Assembly: GCA_034429695.1 (NCBI GenBank)
Contig: DAOUGC010000101.1
Location: forward strand, 1-16,180
Reading direction: 5' to 3'
DNA: 16,180 bases
Source of the DNA: DAOUGC01 sp034429695
Lineage (GTDB): Bacteria; Chloroflexota; Anaerolineae; Anaerolineales; Anaerolineaceae
The position numbers and the translations under genes are program-made. Under the pieces are notes generated by a model, which was not told the origin of the DNA, did not search any database, and saw nothing but the letters and a program-made list of their open reading frames with translations. This document shows positions 5,299 through 12,346 of this stretch, piece after piece. Position 1 is the first letter of the stretch. Every line of letters begins with the position of its first letter.

Positions 5299-7044
5299 AT
5301 GAAAAGAAGCCTGTTAATCCCTGTGCTGCTGTTGTTTCTCGCGAGCCTGGCATGCAGCTTTGGCAGCGGTGGAGATGAAACTCCAGAACCGGTGGAGGAC
5401 CCCACTGTGGGTGATGTGACCCAGGAAGTGGAACCGGTGGATCAACCAGAGGACGATGATGACAATACCCCTGGGGCTGGCGCCATTCAGGACCTGTCGG
5501 ACGCCGAAAGCGCCGTTGTTCGCATCGTGGTGCAGGGTTCCTATGAGTATGCCGGCTATGGTTCTTATGAGGAATCATTCTCCGGCTCCGGCTTTATCAT
5601 TGACCCCAGCGGTCTGGCAGTGACCAACAATCATGTGGTGACGGGCGCTGCCCTGGTGGAAGTTTATTTCAGCGATGATCCCGAACCACGCCGCGCAAAG
5701 GTGGTGGGTTATTCGGAGTGCTCCGACCTTGCCGTGATCGACATTGACGGCGACGGCTATCCCTACTTCGAGTGGTACACTGATCCGGTTGAACGCCGCA
5801 TGGAAGTGTACGCACTGGGGTATCCGCTGGGTGACCCCGAATACACCGAGCACAAGGGTGTCATCTCCAAGGACTCAGCCAGTCTGGCGACCAGTTGGAC
5901 CGATGTGGACTCGATCATTGAGCACGACGCCTCCACTGATCACGGCTCATCTGGAGGTCCGCTGGTGACCACCGACGCCCAGGTTATCGGCGTGAACTAC
6001 TCCATTACCGAAAAACAAAACTACTCCATCAGTTACACTGAGGCGGAGCCCATTCTGGCTGATCTGATGCAGGGTGAGAATGTGCTCTCAATCGGTCTCA
6101 ATGGAGAGGCTTTTGTAACCGAAGATGGTTTCTCGGGCATCTGGATCTACTCGGTTGCCTCGGGTTCACCGGCTGATCAGGCGGGCATCCGCGCTGGCGA
6201 TATTTTGTTGGAGATGGAAGGCATCAGCCTGGCAAAAGACGGAACCCTGTCTGAGTACTGCGGCGTGTTGCGCGGGCATGACCCTGAGGACGTGCTGGGC
6301 GTCAAAGTATTCCGTTATAAGACCGGCGAGGTGATGGAAGGTCAGATCAACGGCCGCGAACTGGAATCCACCGGTTCGCTGGACGTTACCGACGGCGGTA
6401 ACACCGGCGGTAACGGCGGCGCTACCGCCTCGGGCGACTACTTTGTGGATGAGTTCGACGGCTCGTATCTGGACTATCTGCTGCAGTTGGAAGTGCCAGA
6501 GCAACCCAAGGATTTCGCTGAACTGACCTCATCGCAGCGCCTGAAGTTCGAGATGCCCAATTCTGAGGTGTATTCGTACGTCTACAACACCGGCTGGGTA
6601 TACGACAATGTTTATGTCGAGGCCATGGCAGAGACGATCTCGGGCAACCGCAATGGCATGTCTGTTTTATGCCGGGTATCCGATTACGGCTGGTACGAGT
6701 TCAGGATCTCCACGCGCGGCCTGTATTCCGGTTCGTACGAGTTTTACCGCTACGATCCCTCCCTGAAGAGCCAGGGGAAAAACCCGTATGTCAACCTGCT
6801 GGGGCTTGAGCGGGTGTTTACCAATGACATCAAGACTGGGTTTAACACCAACACCATTGGGATGGAGTGCAACGGGAGTTACTTCTATCTCTATATCAAT
6901 GATGTGCTGCAGACCCGCCACAACAAGGATCTGACCGATAACTACCTGGCGGATGGGTACGTTGGTGTGGGCGCCATGTCCTTCGCCGATGGTCCCGCAC
7001 GCATTGAGTTTGAGTACATGGGGACGGATGCTGCCCTTGAATAG
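5299..7044 (+). CDS. Membrane-anchored HtrA/DegP-like serine protease: lipoprotein signal, trypsin-like domain, PDZ, C-terminal sandwich-like domain
   Basis: The 581-aa product starts with a lipoprotein signal ('LFLASLAC', Cys19) and an acidic linker (~24-60). A trypsin-like S1C/HtrA protease domain (~64-255) follows, with the catalytic triad visible as His112 ('TNNHVVTGA'), Asp143 ('CSDLAVIDI') and Ser218 ('HGSSGGPLV'). The usual GNSGGP is GSSGGP here, which should remain active. A PDZ domain (~265-350, 'VASGSPADQAGIRAGDILLEMEG') presumably binds substrate C termini. A Gly-rich linker (~365-378) leads to a C-terminal domain (~380-577) homologous to the neighbouring lipoprotein, with conserved Cys458 and Cys524. 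HtrA proteins act in extracytoplasmic protein quality control; the extra domain suggests tethering to a surface ligand or to the partner lipoprotein (inference). GAGAGGAG lies 6 nt before the ATG. The protease/PDZ call is secure; the last domain is unnamed. Confidence 0.92.
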   Translation: MKRSLLIPVLLLFLASLACSFGSGGDETPEPVEDPTVGDVTQEVEPVDQPEDDDDNTPGAGAIQDLSDAESAVVRIVVQGSYEYAGYGSYEESFSGSGFIIDPSGLAVTNNHVVTGAALVEVYFSDDPEPRRAKVVGYSECSDLAVIDIDGDGYPYFEWYTDPVERRMEVYALGYPLGDPEYTEHKGVISKDSASLATSWTDVDSIIEHDASTDHGSSGGPLVTTDAQVIGVNYSITEKQNYSISYTEAEPILADLMQGENVLSIGLNGEAFVTEDGFSGIWIYSVASGSPADQAGIRAGDILLEMEGISLAKDGTLSEYCGVLRGHDPEDVLGVKVFRYKTGEVMEGQINGRELESTGSLDVTDGGNTGGNGGATASGDYFVDEFDGSYLDYLLQLEVPEQPKDFAELTSSQRLKFEMPNSEVYSYVYNTGWVYDNVYVEAMAETISGNRNGMSVLCRVSDYGWYEFRISTRGLYSGSYEFYRYDPSLKSQGKNPYVNLLGLERVFTNDIKTGFNTNTIGMECNGSYFYLYINDVLQTRHNKDLTDNYLADGYVGVGAMSFADGPARIEFEYMGTDAALE

Positions 7045-7085
7045 AACATCAAGGGTGCCTTGAGTAAAACATCAAGTTAATGCAC

Positions 7086-7217
7086 GTAGGGTGGGCTGGT
7101 GTACTTTCCAGCCCACCGCTTTTCATCAATCAATGTGGATAATGTTATTTACCGCACACATTCGGTGGGCTGAGAAAGCATCAGCCCACCCTACCACTGA
7201 AGTTTTTTCAGCCCACC
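7086..7217. repeat. Cluster of REP-like GTAGGGTGGGCTG hairpins
   Basis: Hairpin A pairs GGTGGGCTGG (7090-7099) with CCAGCCCACC (7108-7117). Hairpin B pairs GGTGGGCTGA (7164-7173) with TCAGCCCACC (7181-7190). The outermost 13 bases, GTAGGGTGGGCTG (7086-7098) and CAGCCCACCCTAC (7182-7194), are perfect reverse complements, so A and B form an inverted pair. A third half-arm, TCAGCCCACC, is at 7208-7217. This looks like a BIME-style arrangement of REP units. Confidence 0.8.
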
Positions 7218-7234
7218 ATTTGATAATTGCACCG

Positions 7235-7347
7235 CAAAAAACACCCCCTCCGCTCCCGAACGCCGTTCAATATCCATCGCGGTCAAACGTCAACCCCGGC
7301 GTTCGGGACCACCTCCCCCATCGAAAACAACATCGATGGGGGAGTAG
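7235..7347. repeat. Palindromic element, family ACCCCCTCC...GGGGGAGG, copy 2
   Basis: It begins AAAAAACACCCCCTCCG like copy 1 at 3925. Two internal perfect stems are visible: TCCCGAACGCC (7254-7264) with GGCGTTCGGGA (7298-7308), and CTCCCCCATCG with CGATGGGGGAG (right arm 7334-7344). It is longer than copy 1 because of extra sequence between the arms of the first stem. Confidence 0.75.
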
Positions 7348-7380
7348 AAACGCCTTTGCTCATTCGTTGCTGTCAGGAAG

Positions 7381-7427
7381 GTAGGGTGGGGCACACCAGC
7401 TTCGCTGGCGAATCACCCCACCTTTTT
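7381..7427 (+). terminator. GTAGGG-type hairpin that could act as a terminator
   Basis: GGTGGGG (7385-7391) pairs with CCCCACC (7416-7422), a nested CCAGC/GCTGG hairpin lies inside, and five T follow at 7423-7427. It begins GTAGGGTGGGG, so it belongs to the same repeat family as 7086-7194. It is ~340 nt past the protease stop, so a terminator role for that gene is possible but remote. Confidence 0.4.
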
Positions 7428-7563
7428 CAACTTGGACTATTAGTTGGAACAGATGTCGGTGCTTTCCCGACCCACCGATTTATACATGATCCACAAAAAA
7501 AGGGCGGGGTCAAAATCGAAGCCACCGACGGACCACGATTCAACTCATTATTGTCATTCCCCG

Positions 7564-8337
7564 TCAGGCCCTTAACTCAGCCAGCAGCAGCGGATGAATG
7601 ACCGGATTTGCCGCCACCACACTGATCGGCTTTTCAAGCAGGTTGCCCGTGCCGCTCATGCGACTGACCACCCCACCGGCCTCTTCCACAATCAACACAC
7701 CGGCTGCCACATCCCACGGCTCAAGGCTCAACTCCCAGTATCCGTCCAGCCGTCCTGACGCCACATAGCACAGGTCCAGCGCAGCCGAGCCCAGCCGGCG
7801 CACACCCTGGGTGAGCATGGTGAGCCGGGTGAAGTTATCCAGATTATTCACCCGCGCAGTCTGGCGGTCGTACGGGAAACCGGTTGCCATCAAACAGTGC
7901 AGCAGGTCTGCCGCCGCCGATACCGTCAGCCGTTCGCCATTCAGATACGCCCCCTGCCCGCGCTCAGCCGAGAAACATTCGTCGCGCATCGGGTCGTACA
8001 CCACTCCCATCAGCAACACACCATCCTCAGCATAAGCAATGGATACACAGAACACCGGTATGGCATGCGCATAATTGACCGTGCCGTCCAGCGGATCAAT
8101 ATACCAGCACTGGCTGCGGTTGCCCTGGTGCAATCCCGATTCCTCGGTGATGATGGTGTGCTCTGGAAATGCAGCGTTAATCTCGCCCAGCAGATAAGCT
8201 TCGGACCTCTGGTCAACATCGGTCACCAGATTGATCGCACCTTTGTATTGAATATCAAGCTGGCGGCCGTAACCGGCGCGCAAAATCGCCCCGGCCTGAA
8301 CCGCCCAGCTCCTGATCTGTTCCAGGGTGGGTCGCAT
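7564..8337 (-). CDS. suhB: Inositol monophosphatase family protein (SuhB/IMPase-like)
   Basis: The 257-aa product has the full Li-sensitive, Mg-dependent phosphatase signature: 'IITEESG' (Glu65), 'WYIDPLDGTVNYAH' (Asp81, Asp84) and 'EPWDVAAGVLIVEEAGG' (Asp209). Members dephosphorylate myo-inositol-1-phosphate or related sugar phosphates, or act as 3'-phosphoadenosine phosphatases; the exact substrate cannot be read from sequence. Chloroflexota can make inositol-type solutes or lipids, so inositol phosphate is a reasonable guess. It is the last gene of the minus-strand cluster, starting 18 bp after the response regulator stop. The ribosome-binding site is weak (AAGAAAG, rather far from the ATG), so translation may be coupled to the gene upstream. 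Downstream is the repeat-filled interval. The family is secure; the symbol is by similarity only. Confidence 0.9.
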   Translation of the reverse strand: MRPTLEQIRSWAVQAGAILRAGYGRQLDIQYKGAINLVTDVDQRSEAYLLGEINAAFPEHTIITEESGLHQGNRSQCWYIDPLDGTVNYAHAIPVFCVSIAYAEDGVLLMGVVYDPMRDECFSAERGQGAYLNGERLTVSAAADLLHCLMATGFPYDRQTARVNNLDNFTRLTMLTQGVRRLGSAALDLCYVASGRLDGYWELSLEPWDVAAGVLIVEEAGGVVSRMSGTGNLLEKPISVVAANPVIHPLLLAELRA

Positions 8338-8355
8338 GATTTTTTGTTCGCTTTC

Positions 8356-8988
8356 TTATGAAGAGGTTTCGTTGAACTGATCCAGCAGATTGTTCAAGCC
8401 GTCCAACTCCACCTGTATCTCATCCCTGTCGCGCAGCGACTGCTCCATGAGCGTTTCAAATGCCGGGCGCTGCTCGGCTGGCAGCGTTTGCAACAGGCGT
8501 TCGGTACGGGCAATCTGCGTGTTTTTATGACGCAGCTTGTACTCCAACCGTTCCCGATACCCCGCATAGAACTCCTGATCCTGCAGCGGGCGCGGCAGTG
8601 TGCTCACCCCCTGGGTCAGCACCTCAGCCACGGTGAGCAGGAAATCCTCGGTGTCGATGGGCTTCTCAATGAAACGCACCCCACCCAGGCTGAGCGCAAA
8701 CTTCTTGTCCTCAGGCGTGATGTAGGTGGCGGAAATGAAGATGATCGGGATGGTGCTGCTGCGCGGGTCCTTGCGCATGTTGTGCGCCAGGGCATAGCCA
8801 TCCATGCGCGGCATAAGGATGTCGGTGATCACCAGCGAGGGATGCTGGGTCTGCAGCAGATCCAGCGCCTCACGCCCATTGGTGGCCGTGATCACCGGAT
8901 AGCCCTTGAACCGCAATGTGACCTCGATCAACTCGCGCACATTGCCGATGTCTTCCACAACCAGAATGGGACCGTATGGGATGCTCAT
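8356..8988 (-). CDS. Response regulator: receiver domain plus C-terminal coiled coil, no DNA-binding output
   Basis: In this 210-aa protein the first ~125 residues are a CheY-like receiver domain: acidic pocket E12/D13 ('VVEDIGN'), phospho-acceptor Asp56 ('LVITDILMPRMDGY'), Ser86 ('IFISA') and Lys109 ('FIEKPID'). All residues needed for phosphorylation are present. The remainder (~130-207) has no helix-turn-helix, GGDEF or other known output; it is charged and helical ('YRERLEYKLRHKNTQIARTERLL..' and 'RDRDEIQVELDGLNNLLDQF') and is probably a coiled coil for dimerisation or for binding a partner. It would act by protein contact rather than as a transcription factor (inference). No sensor kinase is nearby. 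It sits 9 bp after the glycosyltransferase gene and 18 bp before the phosphatase gene, so all three are probably cotranscribed. Confidence 0.88.
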   Translation of the reverse strand: MSIPYGPILVVEDIGNVRELIEVTLRFKGYPVITATNGREALDLLQTQHPSLVITDILMPRMDGYALAHNMRKDPRSSTIPIIFISATYITPEDKKFALSLGGVRFIEKPIDTEDFLLTVAEVLTQGVSTLPRPLQDQEFYAGYRERLEYKLRHKNTQIARTERLLQTLPAEQRPAFETLMEQSLRDRDEIQVELDGLNNLLDQFNETSS

Positions 8989-8997
8989 GCTTTCATT

Positions 8998-10344
8998 CTA
9001 ACCGTGACCCTCAGGGATGACAAGTTCCCGCACCAGGCGTAAGGAACCTGTAAATTGCCGTTCCAGCAGGCGGCGGGCCAATCCGTTAATCCCCACCGCG
9101 ATCAGCGCGGTCACAAGCAATGCCGGAAAGAGATAGTACCGAATCCAGTCAAGCGGCGTGGCCAGGGCTGCCAGCGCCACCGGCAGTGGACCCATCAACA
9201 GGACCGCAGCAGCAGCCCCACCTGGAGTGGTACAACCCCTGATCCAGTTGCGCAGCGTGCGGCAGGCTTCATAAGCGCCCATCAGCGCCAGTGGCAGATT
9301 GACCATCCATGCACCCTTGAAATGCAGCACCTGGGTATCCTGGAAAACACGTTCAACCAGCACCCGTACCCTTTCCAGGGGTGTATCAATTACCGCCTCG
9401 GGAAAACCCGCCATCTGCACATTCATTTCATGCAATCTGAATTTGTACATCAGGCCCGTATTGATCAGCGGATCGGGGTATAAAAAAGGATTCACCAGAA
9501 TGAATACACCATAGGCGGCGAAGATGATCAACAGTGCGCTGCGCAGACCAAATGCACGTCGGAAACGCGCGGCAAGCTCGCGTTTGCGCAGCAGATAACC
9601 CAGCAGGGCTACCAGAGCCAGCCCGCCTGCTGCCAGCATCCCGTTGATCTTGGAAGCGCCCGCCAACCCAATAAAGACCCCCGACAGCACCAGCCAGCCA
9701 AATGCAGGGCTGAAGCCGTTGCGCGCCACCAACTTTTCCGCATCTTCCTGCTCCAGGCGGCTTAAGCCGATGAATAGCATTAATAACGCGATGCATGTGA
9801 AGAACATCAGGGACGGTTCGGTCCAGGCATGGCTGAGCGTATCCAGGAAATACGGGTTGATTAACAGGCTGCCCGCTGCCAGGTAAGCGGTCAGCCGGCC
9901 CGATGCAAAACGCAGCAGTACAAACAGGATCATGCCACTAACGACATTGAGGATCGCCATGGGCATGCGCGCAGCATGCAACAGTCCATCCGAAGGGTAA
10001 TTCCCCAGTTCCCGGTTTTGCTCAACGGTATGCGCCCAGCTCCACGGAAATGTCAGCTCGGATACCGAATAGCCCCCCAGTGACCGCCCGATGCCAACAA
10101 TATAGCGCGTCACGGGCGGCTGGGTCAATGTCCACACGGTCATATCCCAACCCCACACGCCGTGCCACGCACCTTCAGGAAATTCCCCCGTGATGAAAGC
10201 CTCCCAGAACTGGCTGGTGCTGATCCAGTCCGACTCATCCGGAGTAAATGGTATGCGATCAACGGCAGGTACATAAACCACTGCCAGCAGACCGCAAATC
10301 AAAATGATTTCAACCGACAGAAGTACCTTTTGCCCCAATCGCAT
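8998..10344 (-). CDS. GT-C fold membrane glycosyltransferase (PMT/ArnT-like, dolichyl-phosphate-mannose mannosyltransferase type)
   Basis: The 448-aa product is strongly hydrophobic with about ten membrane segments. After the first segment (~8-26) a long outer loop carries 'PFTPDESDWI' (Asp36-Glu37), the acidic pair typical of GT-C enzymes, and then 'TQPPVTRYIVGIG' (~75-86), matching the 'HPPLxK' segment of the PMT/GT39 clan. Such enzymes move sugars from polyprenyl-phosphate donors onto proteins or lipids outside the membrane. The acceptor cannot be deduced; the many secreted and lipoprotein products in this window are plausible ones. The start is set at the ATG at 10344 rather than the GTG at 10350: GGAGGGG sits 5-6 nt before the ATG but abuts the GTG. 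It is separated from its neighbours by 26 bp and 9 bp on the same strand. Confidence 0.82.
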   Translation of the reverse strand: MRLGQKVLLSVEIILICGLLAVVYVPAVDRIPFTPDESDWISTSQFWEAFITGEFPEGAWHGVWGWDMTVWTLTQPPVTRYIVGIGRSLGGYSVSELTFPWSWAHTVEQNRELGNYPSDGLLHAARMPMAILNVVSGMILFVLLRFASGRLTAYLAAGSLLINPYFLDTLSHAWTEPSLMFFTCIALLMLFIGLSRLEQEDAEKLVARNGFSPAFGWLVLSGVFIGLAGASKINGMLAAGGLALVALLGYLLRKRELAARFRRAFGLRSALLIIFAAYGVFILVNPFLYPDPLINTGLMYKFRLHEMNVQMAGFPEAVIDTPLERVRVLVERVFQDTQVLHFKGAWMVNLPLALMGAYEACRTLRNWIRGCTTPGGAAAAVLLMGPLPVALAALATPLDWIRYYLFPALLVTALIAVGINGLARRLLERQFTGSLRLVRELVIPEGHG

Positions 10345-10370
10345 GATCACCCCTCCGCGAACAGATGGAT

Positions 10371-11006
10371 TTACATCTCACCGCGCATTTCTGCACCCAG
10401 CCGACGAAAGAACTCCTCGAGATAAGCGTGGCGTTCATCCGCGATGCGCCGCGCTGCCTTTGTAAACATGCGCTCGCGCACATTACGCAGCTTGAACAAC
10501 CATTCGTGATAGGCGCTGTGCGGCTCTCCTGGTTCTTTTTCCATCGTCGTGATGAAATGCTCCGACGGCTCGGCATATGCAGGTTGACCTGCCAGCAGGG
10601 CGTACCCCACCGTGCGCACCGCACCGATCGCGCCCAGCACGTCCAGCTTGTCGGCATCGTAGATGCACATGGCTTCCAGCGTTTCAGGCGTTTCGCCCCC
10701 GCTGCGGTAGCGGTGGGCACGGATGCAATGCTGTACCGCTGCGATCCGATCCGCCTGCCAGCCCTCTGCAGTCAGCACCTCGCCCGCAAACAAGGCAGAT
10801 GCCAGGTGGTGCTCCTTGCGTTCATCCGAACCGGGCAGGGTCCCGCGCGAGTCATGCAGCAGCGCCGCAGCGTTGACGATCTCGATGTCTGCGCCTTCCT
10901 CGCGCGCCAGCCGGTCGGATACATGATACACGCGCAGTACATGTTCAAAATCGTGGATCGCGTCAGCATCCTGATACCAGGTTCGCGCGGTTTCAATGTC
11001 GGGCAT
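10371..11006 (-). CDS. HD-domain phosphohydrolase (YedJ-like)
   Basis: The 211-aa product is a single HD domain with all metal-binding motifs: His22 ('HDFEHVLRV'), His51-Asp52 ('LLHDSRG'), His93 and His98 ('HCIRAHRY') and Asp119 ('YDADKLD'). Proteins of this type hydrolyse phosphate esters of nucleotides or small metabolites; the substrate is unknown. The layout 'H...LLHD...H..H...DADKLD' is that of the stand-alone YedJ/PF01966 group, not the (p)ppGpp or cGAMP hydrolases. AGGAG lies about 6 nt before the ATG. The gene follows hutI by 19 bp and precedes the glycosyltransferase by 26 bp, so cotranscription is likely. Confidence 0.88.
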   Translation of the reverse strand: MPDIETARTWYQDADAIHDFEHVLRVYHVSDRLAREEGADIEIVNAAALLHDSRGTLPGSDERKEHHLASALFAGEVLTAEGWQADRIAAVQHCIRAHRYRSGGETPETLEAMCIYDADKLDVLGAIGAVRTVGYALLAGQPAYAEPSEHFITTMEKEPGEPHSAYHEWLFKLRNVRERMFTKAARRIADERHAYLEEFFRRLGAEMRGEM

Positions 11007-11025
11007 GAAGGTCTCCTGTCATGGT

Positions 11026-12288
11026 TTATACAAGCGGACGAACCACCCGCCCGCGTTTGATCACGGTTTTGACCAGGTTGCCGCCAAAGCGGTAAGCCAG
11101 ATGGCGGTAATCCGGCACGGAGAGCACCAACAGGTCGGCCTGTTTGCCAGGGGTCAGCGAGCCGATGCGCTCTGCCCGCCCCACCGCAGCCGCCGCGTTG
11201 ATCGTTGCAGCCGCCAGTGCCTGCGCCGGGGTGATGCGCAGATAGCGACAGGCCAGGGCGATCACGAACTGGAAGTTCTCGCACCAGGCCGTGCCAGGGT
11301 TGAGATCAGATGCGATTGCCAGCAACCCGCCAGCCGCGATGATCTCGCGCGCGGGGGTGTAATGCGGATCAGCCAGACCAAACGGGGTGCACGGCAGCGC
11401 AACCGCCACCGTGTCACCTGCGGCAAGCGCGGCAATATCCTCCGCCGAAGTCTTCACCAGGTGATCGGCGCTGGCAGCGCCCAGCTCTGCAGCCAGGCTG
11501 GCCCCACCCAGGTTGTCAAACTCATCTGCATGAATTTTCAACGGGAAGCCCAGTTCGCGCGCCCGCTCCAGGATGCGCCGCGACTGCGCCAGATCAAAGG
11601 CGCCTGTTTCACAGAACACATCCACAAACGGCAGTGGTTTTGATGCAGCGTGCTCATGCCACCAATCCAGCAGAGCAGGCAGCATTTCATTCACCACCAC
11701 ACCGGTGAATTCGTCCTCACGACCCTTGTATTCCAGCGGTACGGCGTGTGCGCCCAGAAAGGTGGGTACAATTTCCAGCGGACCCTCTTCGTCCAGTTCC
11801 AGCAGCGCATGCAGTTGTTCCAGCTCGCTGGTGGTCTCCAGGCCGTAACCGGTCTTGGCCTCGGCGGTGGTCACACCGTGCGCCAGCAATGCCGCTGCGC
11901 GCGCGCGGGTCTCGGCTTTTAGTGTTTCCAGCCCTGCCCCACGGGTGGCGCGCACTGTGGAGACAATGCCCCCACCGGCGGCCATGATCTCCATGTAGGT
12001 TTTGCCCTGCAGGCGCATCTCAAACTCTGCGGCGCGGTCACCGGCAAACACCAGGTGCGTGTGCGGGTCCACAAAGCCGGGGATGATCGCGCAGCCGGAC
12101 ACATCCATGCGGGTTTCGTGTGGGTAGCGCGCCAGCAGGTCGTCCGTGGTTCCCACTGCAGCGATGGTTTCGCCATCCAGCAGGATAGCGCCGTCAGGGA
12201 TGGCGTCCAGCGTGCCGAGCACAGAACCGCGTTGCGGCTGCGGTGTAAGCGGGATCAATTGCGAAGCATGAGTCAGTAAAACGGGCAT
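11026..12288 (-). CDS. hutI: Imidazolonepropionase (histidine utilisation)
   Basis: The 420-aa product matches HutI (EC 3.5.2.7), which opens the ring of 4-imidazolone-5-propanoate to N-formimino-L-glutamate in cytoplasmic histidine breakdown. Diagnostic segments are 'GFVDPHTHLVFAGDRAAEFE' with metal ligands His76 and His78, 'GGGIVSTVRATR', 'AKTGYGLE', 'FLGAHAVPLEY' (His181), 'KIHADEFDNLGG' (His253), 'SADHLVKT' and 'AIASDLNPGT' (metal ligand Asp328). The length is normal. AAGGGG lies 7 nt before the ATG. The other hut genes (hutH, hutU, hutG or ftcD) are not in the window. Its neighbours are an MFS transporter upstream (58-bp gap) and the HD gene downstream (19 bp). A TATAAT overlapping the MFS stop codon could give it a promoter of its own, but no matching -35 is seen. 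Confidence 0.93.
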   Translation of the reverse strand: MPVLLTHASQLIPLTPQPQRGSVLGTLDAIPDGAILLDGETIAAVGTTDDLLARYPHETRMDVSGCAIIPGFVDPHTHLVFAGDRAAEFEMRLQGKTYMEIMAAGGGIVSTVRATRGAGLETLKAETRARAAALLAHGVTTAEAKTGYGLETTSELEQLHALLELDEEGPLEIVPTFLGAHAVPLEYKGREDEFTGVVVNEMLPALLDWWHEHAASKPLPFVDVFCETGAFDLAQSRRILERARELGFPLKIHADEFDNLGGASLAAELGAASADHLVKTSAEDIAALAAGDTVAVALPCTPFGLADPHYTPAREIIAAGGLLAIASDLNPGTAWCENFQFVIALACRYLRITPAQALAAATINAAAAVGRAERIGSLTPGKQADLLVLSVPDYRHLAYRFGGNLVKTVIKRGRVVRPLV

Positions 12289-12346
12289 GTTTTTTCCCCT
12301 TGGTGGACATCATGGAAGGCAAGCTTTACAGCGTTATTGAAGATAA

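Larger units (their letters stand above)
7045..7563. other. 519-bp gene-free interval of dispersed palindromic repeats
   Basis: No gene is credible here; open frames run through repeat sequence. The interval lies between convergent genes (protease on plus, inositol phosphatase family on minus). It holds two full and one half GTAGGG/GGTGGGC hairpins (7086-7217), the second ACCCCCTCC...GGGGGAGG element (7235-7347), a further GTAGGGTGGGG hairpin with a T-run (7381-7427), and a degenerate half-unit GCTTTCCCGACCCACC near 7461-7476. Confidence 0.75.

Noticed and set aside
7500..7563. Terminator for the inositol phosphatase family gene at the minus-strand CCCTTTTTTT run
   Set aside because: I could not find a convincing stem directly before the T-run.
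7091..7601. Open frames of 97 and 124 aa in the gap after the protease
   Set aside because: They consist of REP-like hairpins and the second repeat family, and the longer one runs into the 3' end of the inositol phosphatase family gene on the other strand.
10365..11060. 231-aa plus-strand frame over the HD gene
   Set aside because: The minus-strand HD protein has every motif of its family and good spacing with its neighbours; the plus-strand frame matches nothing.
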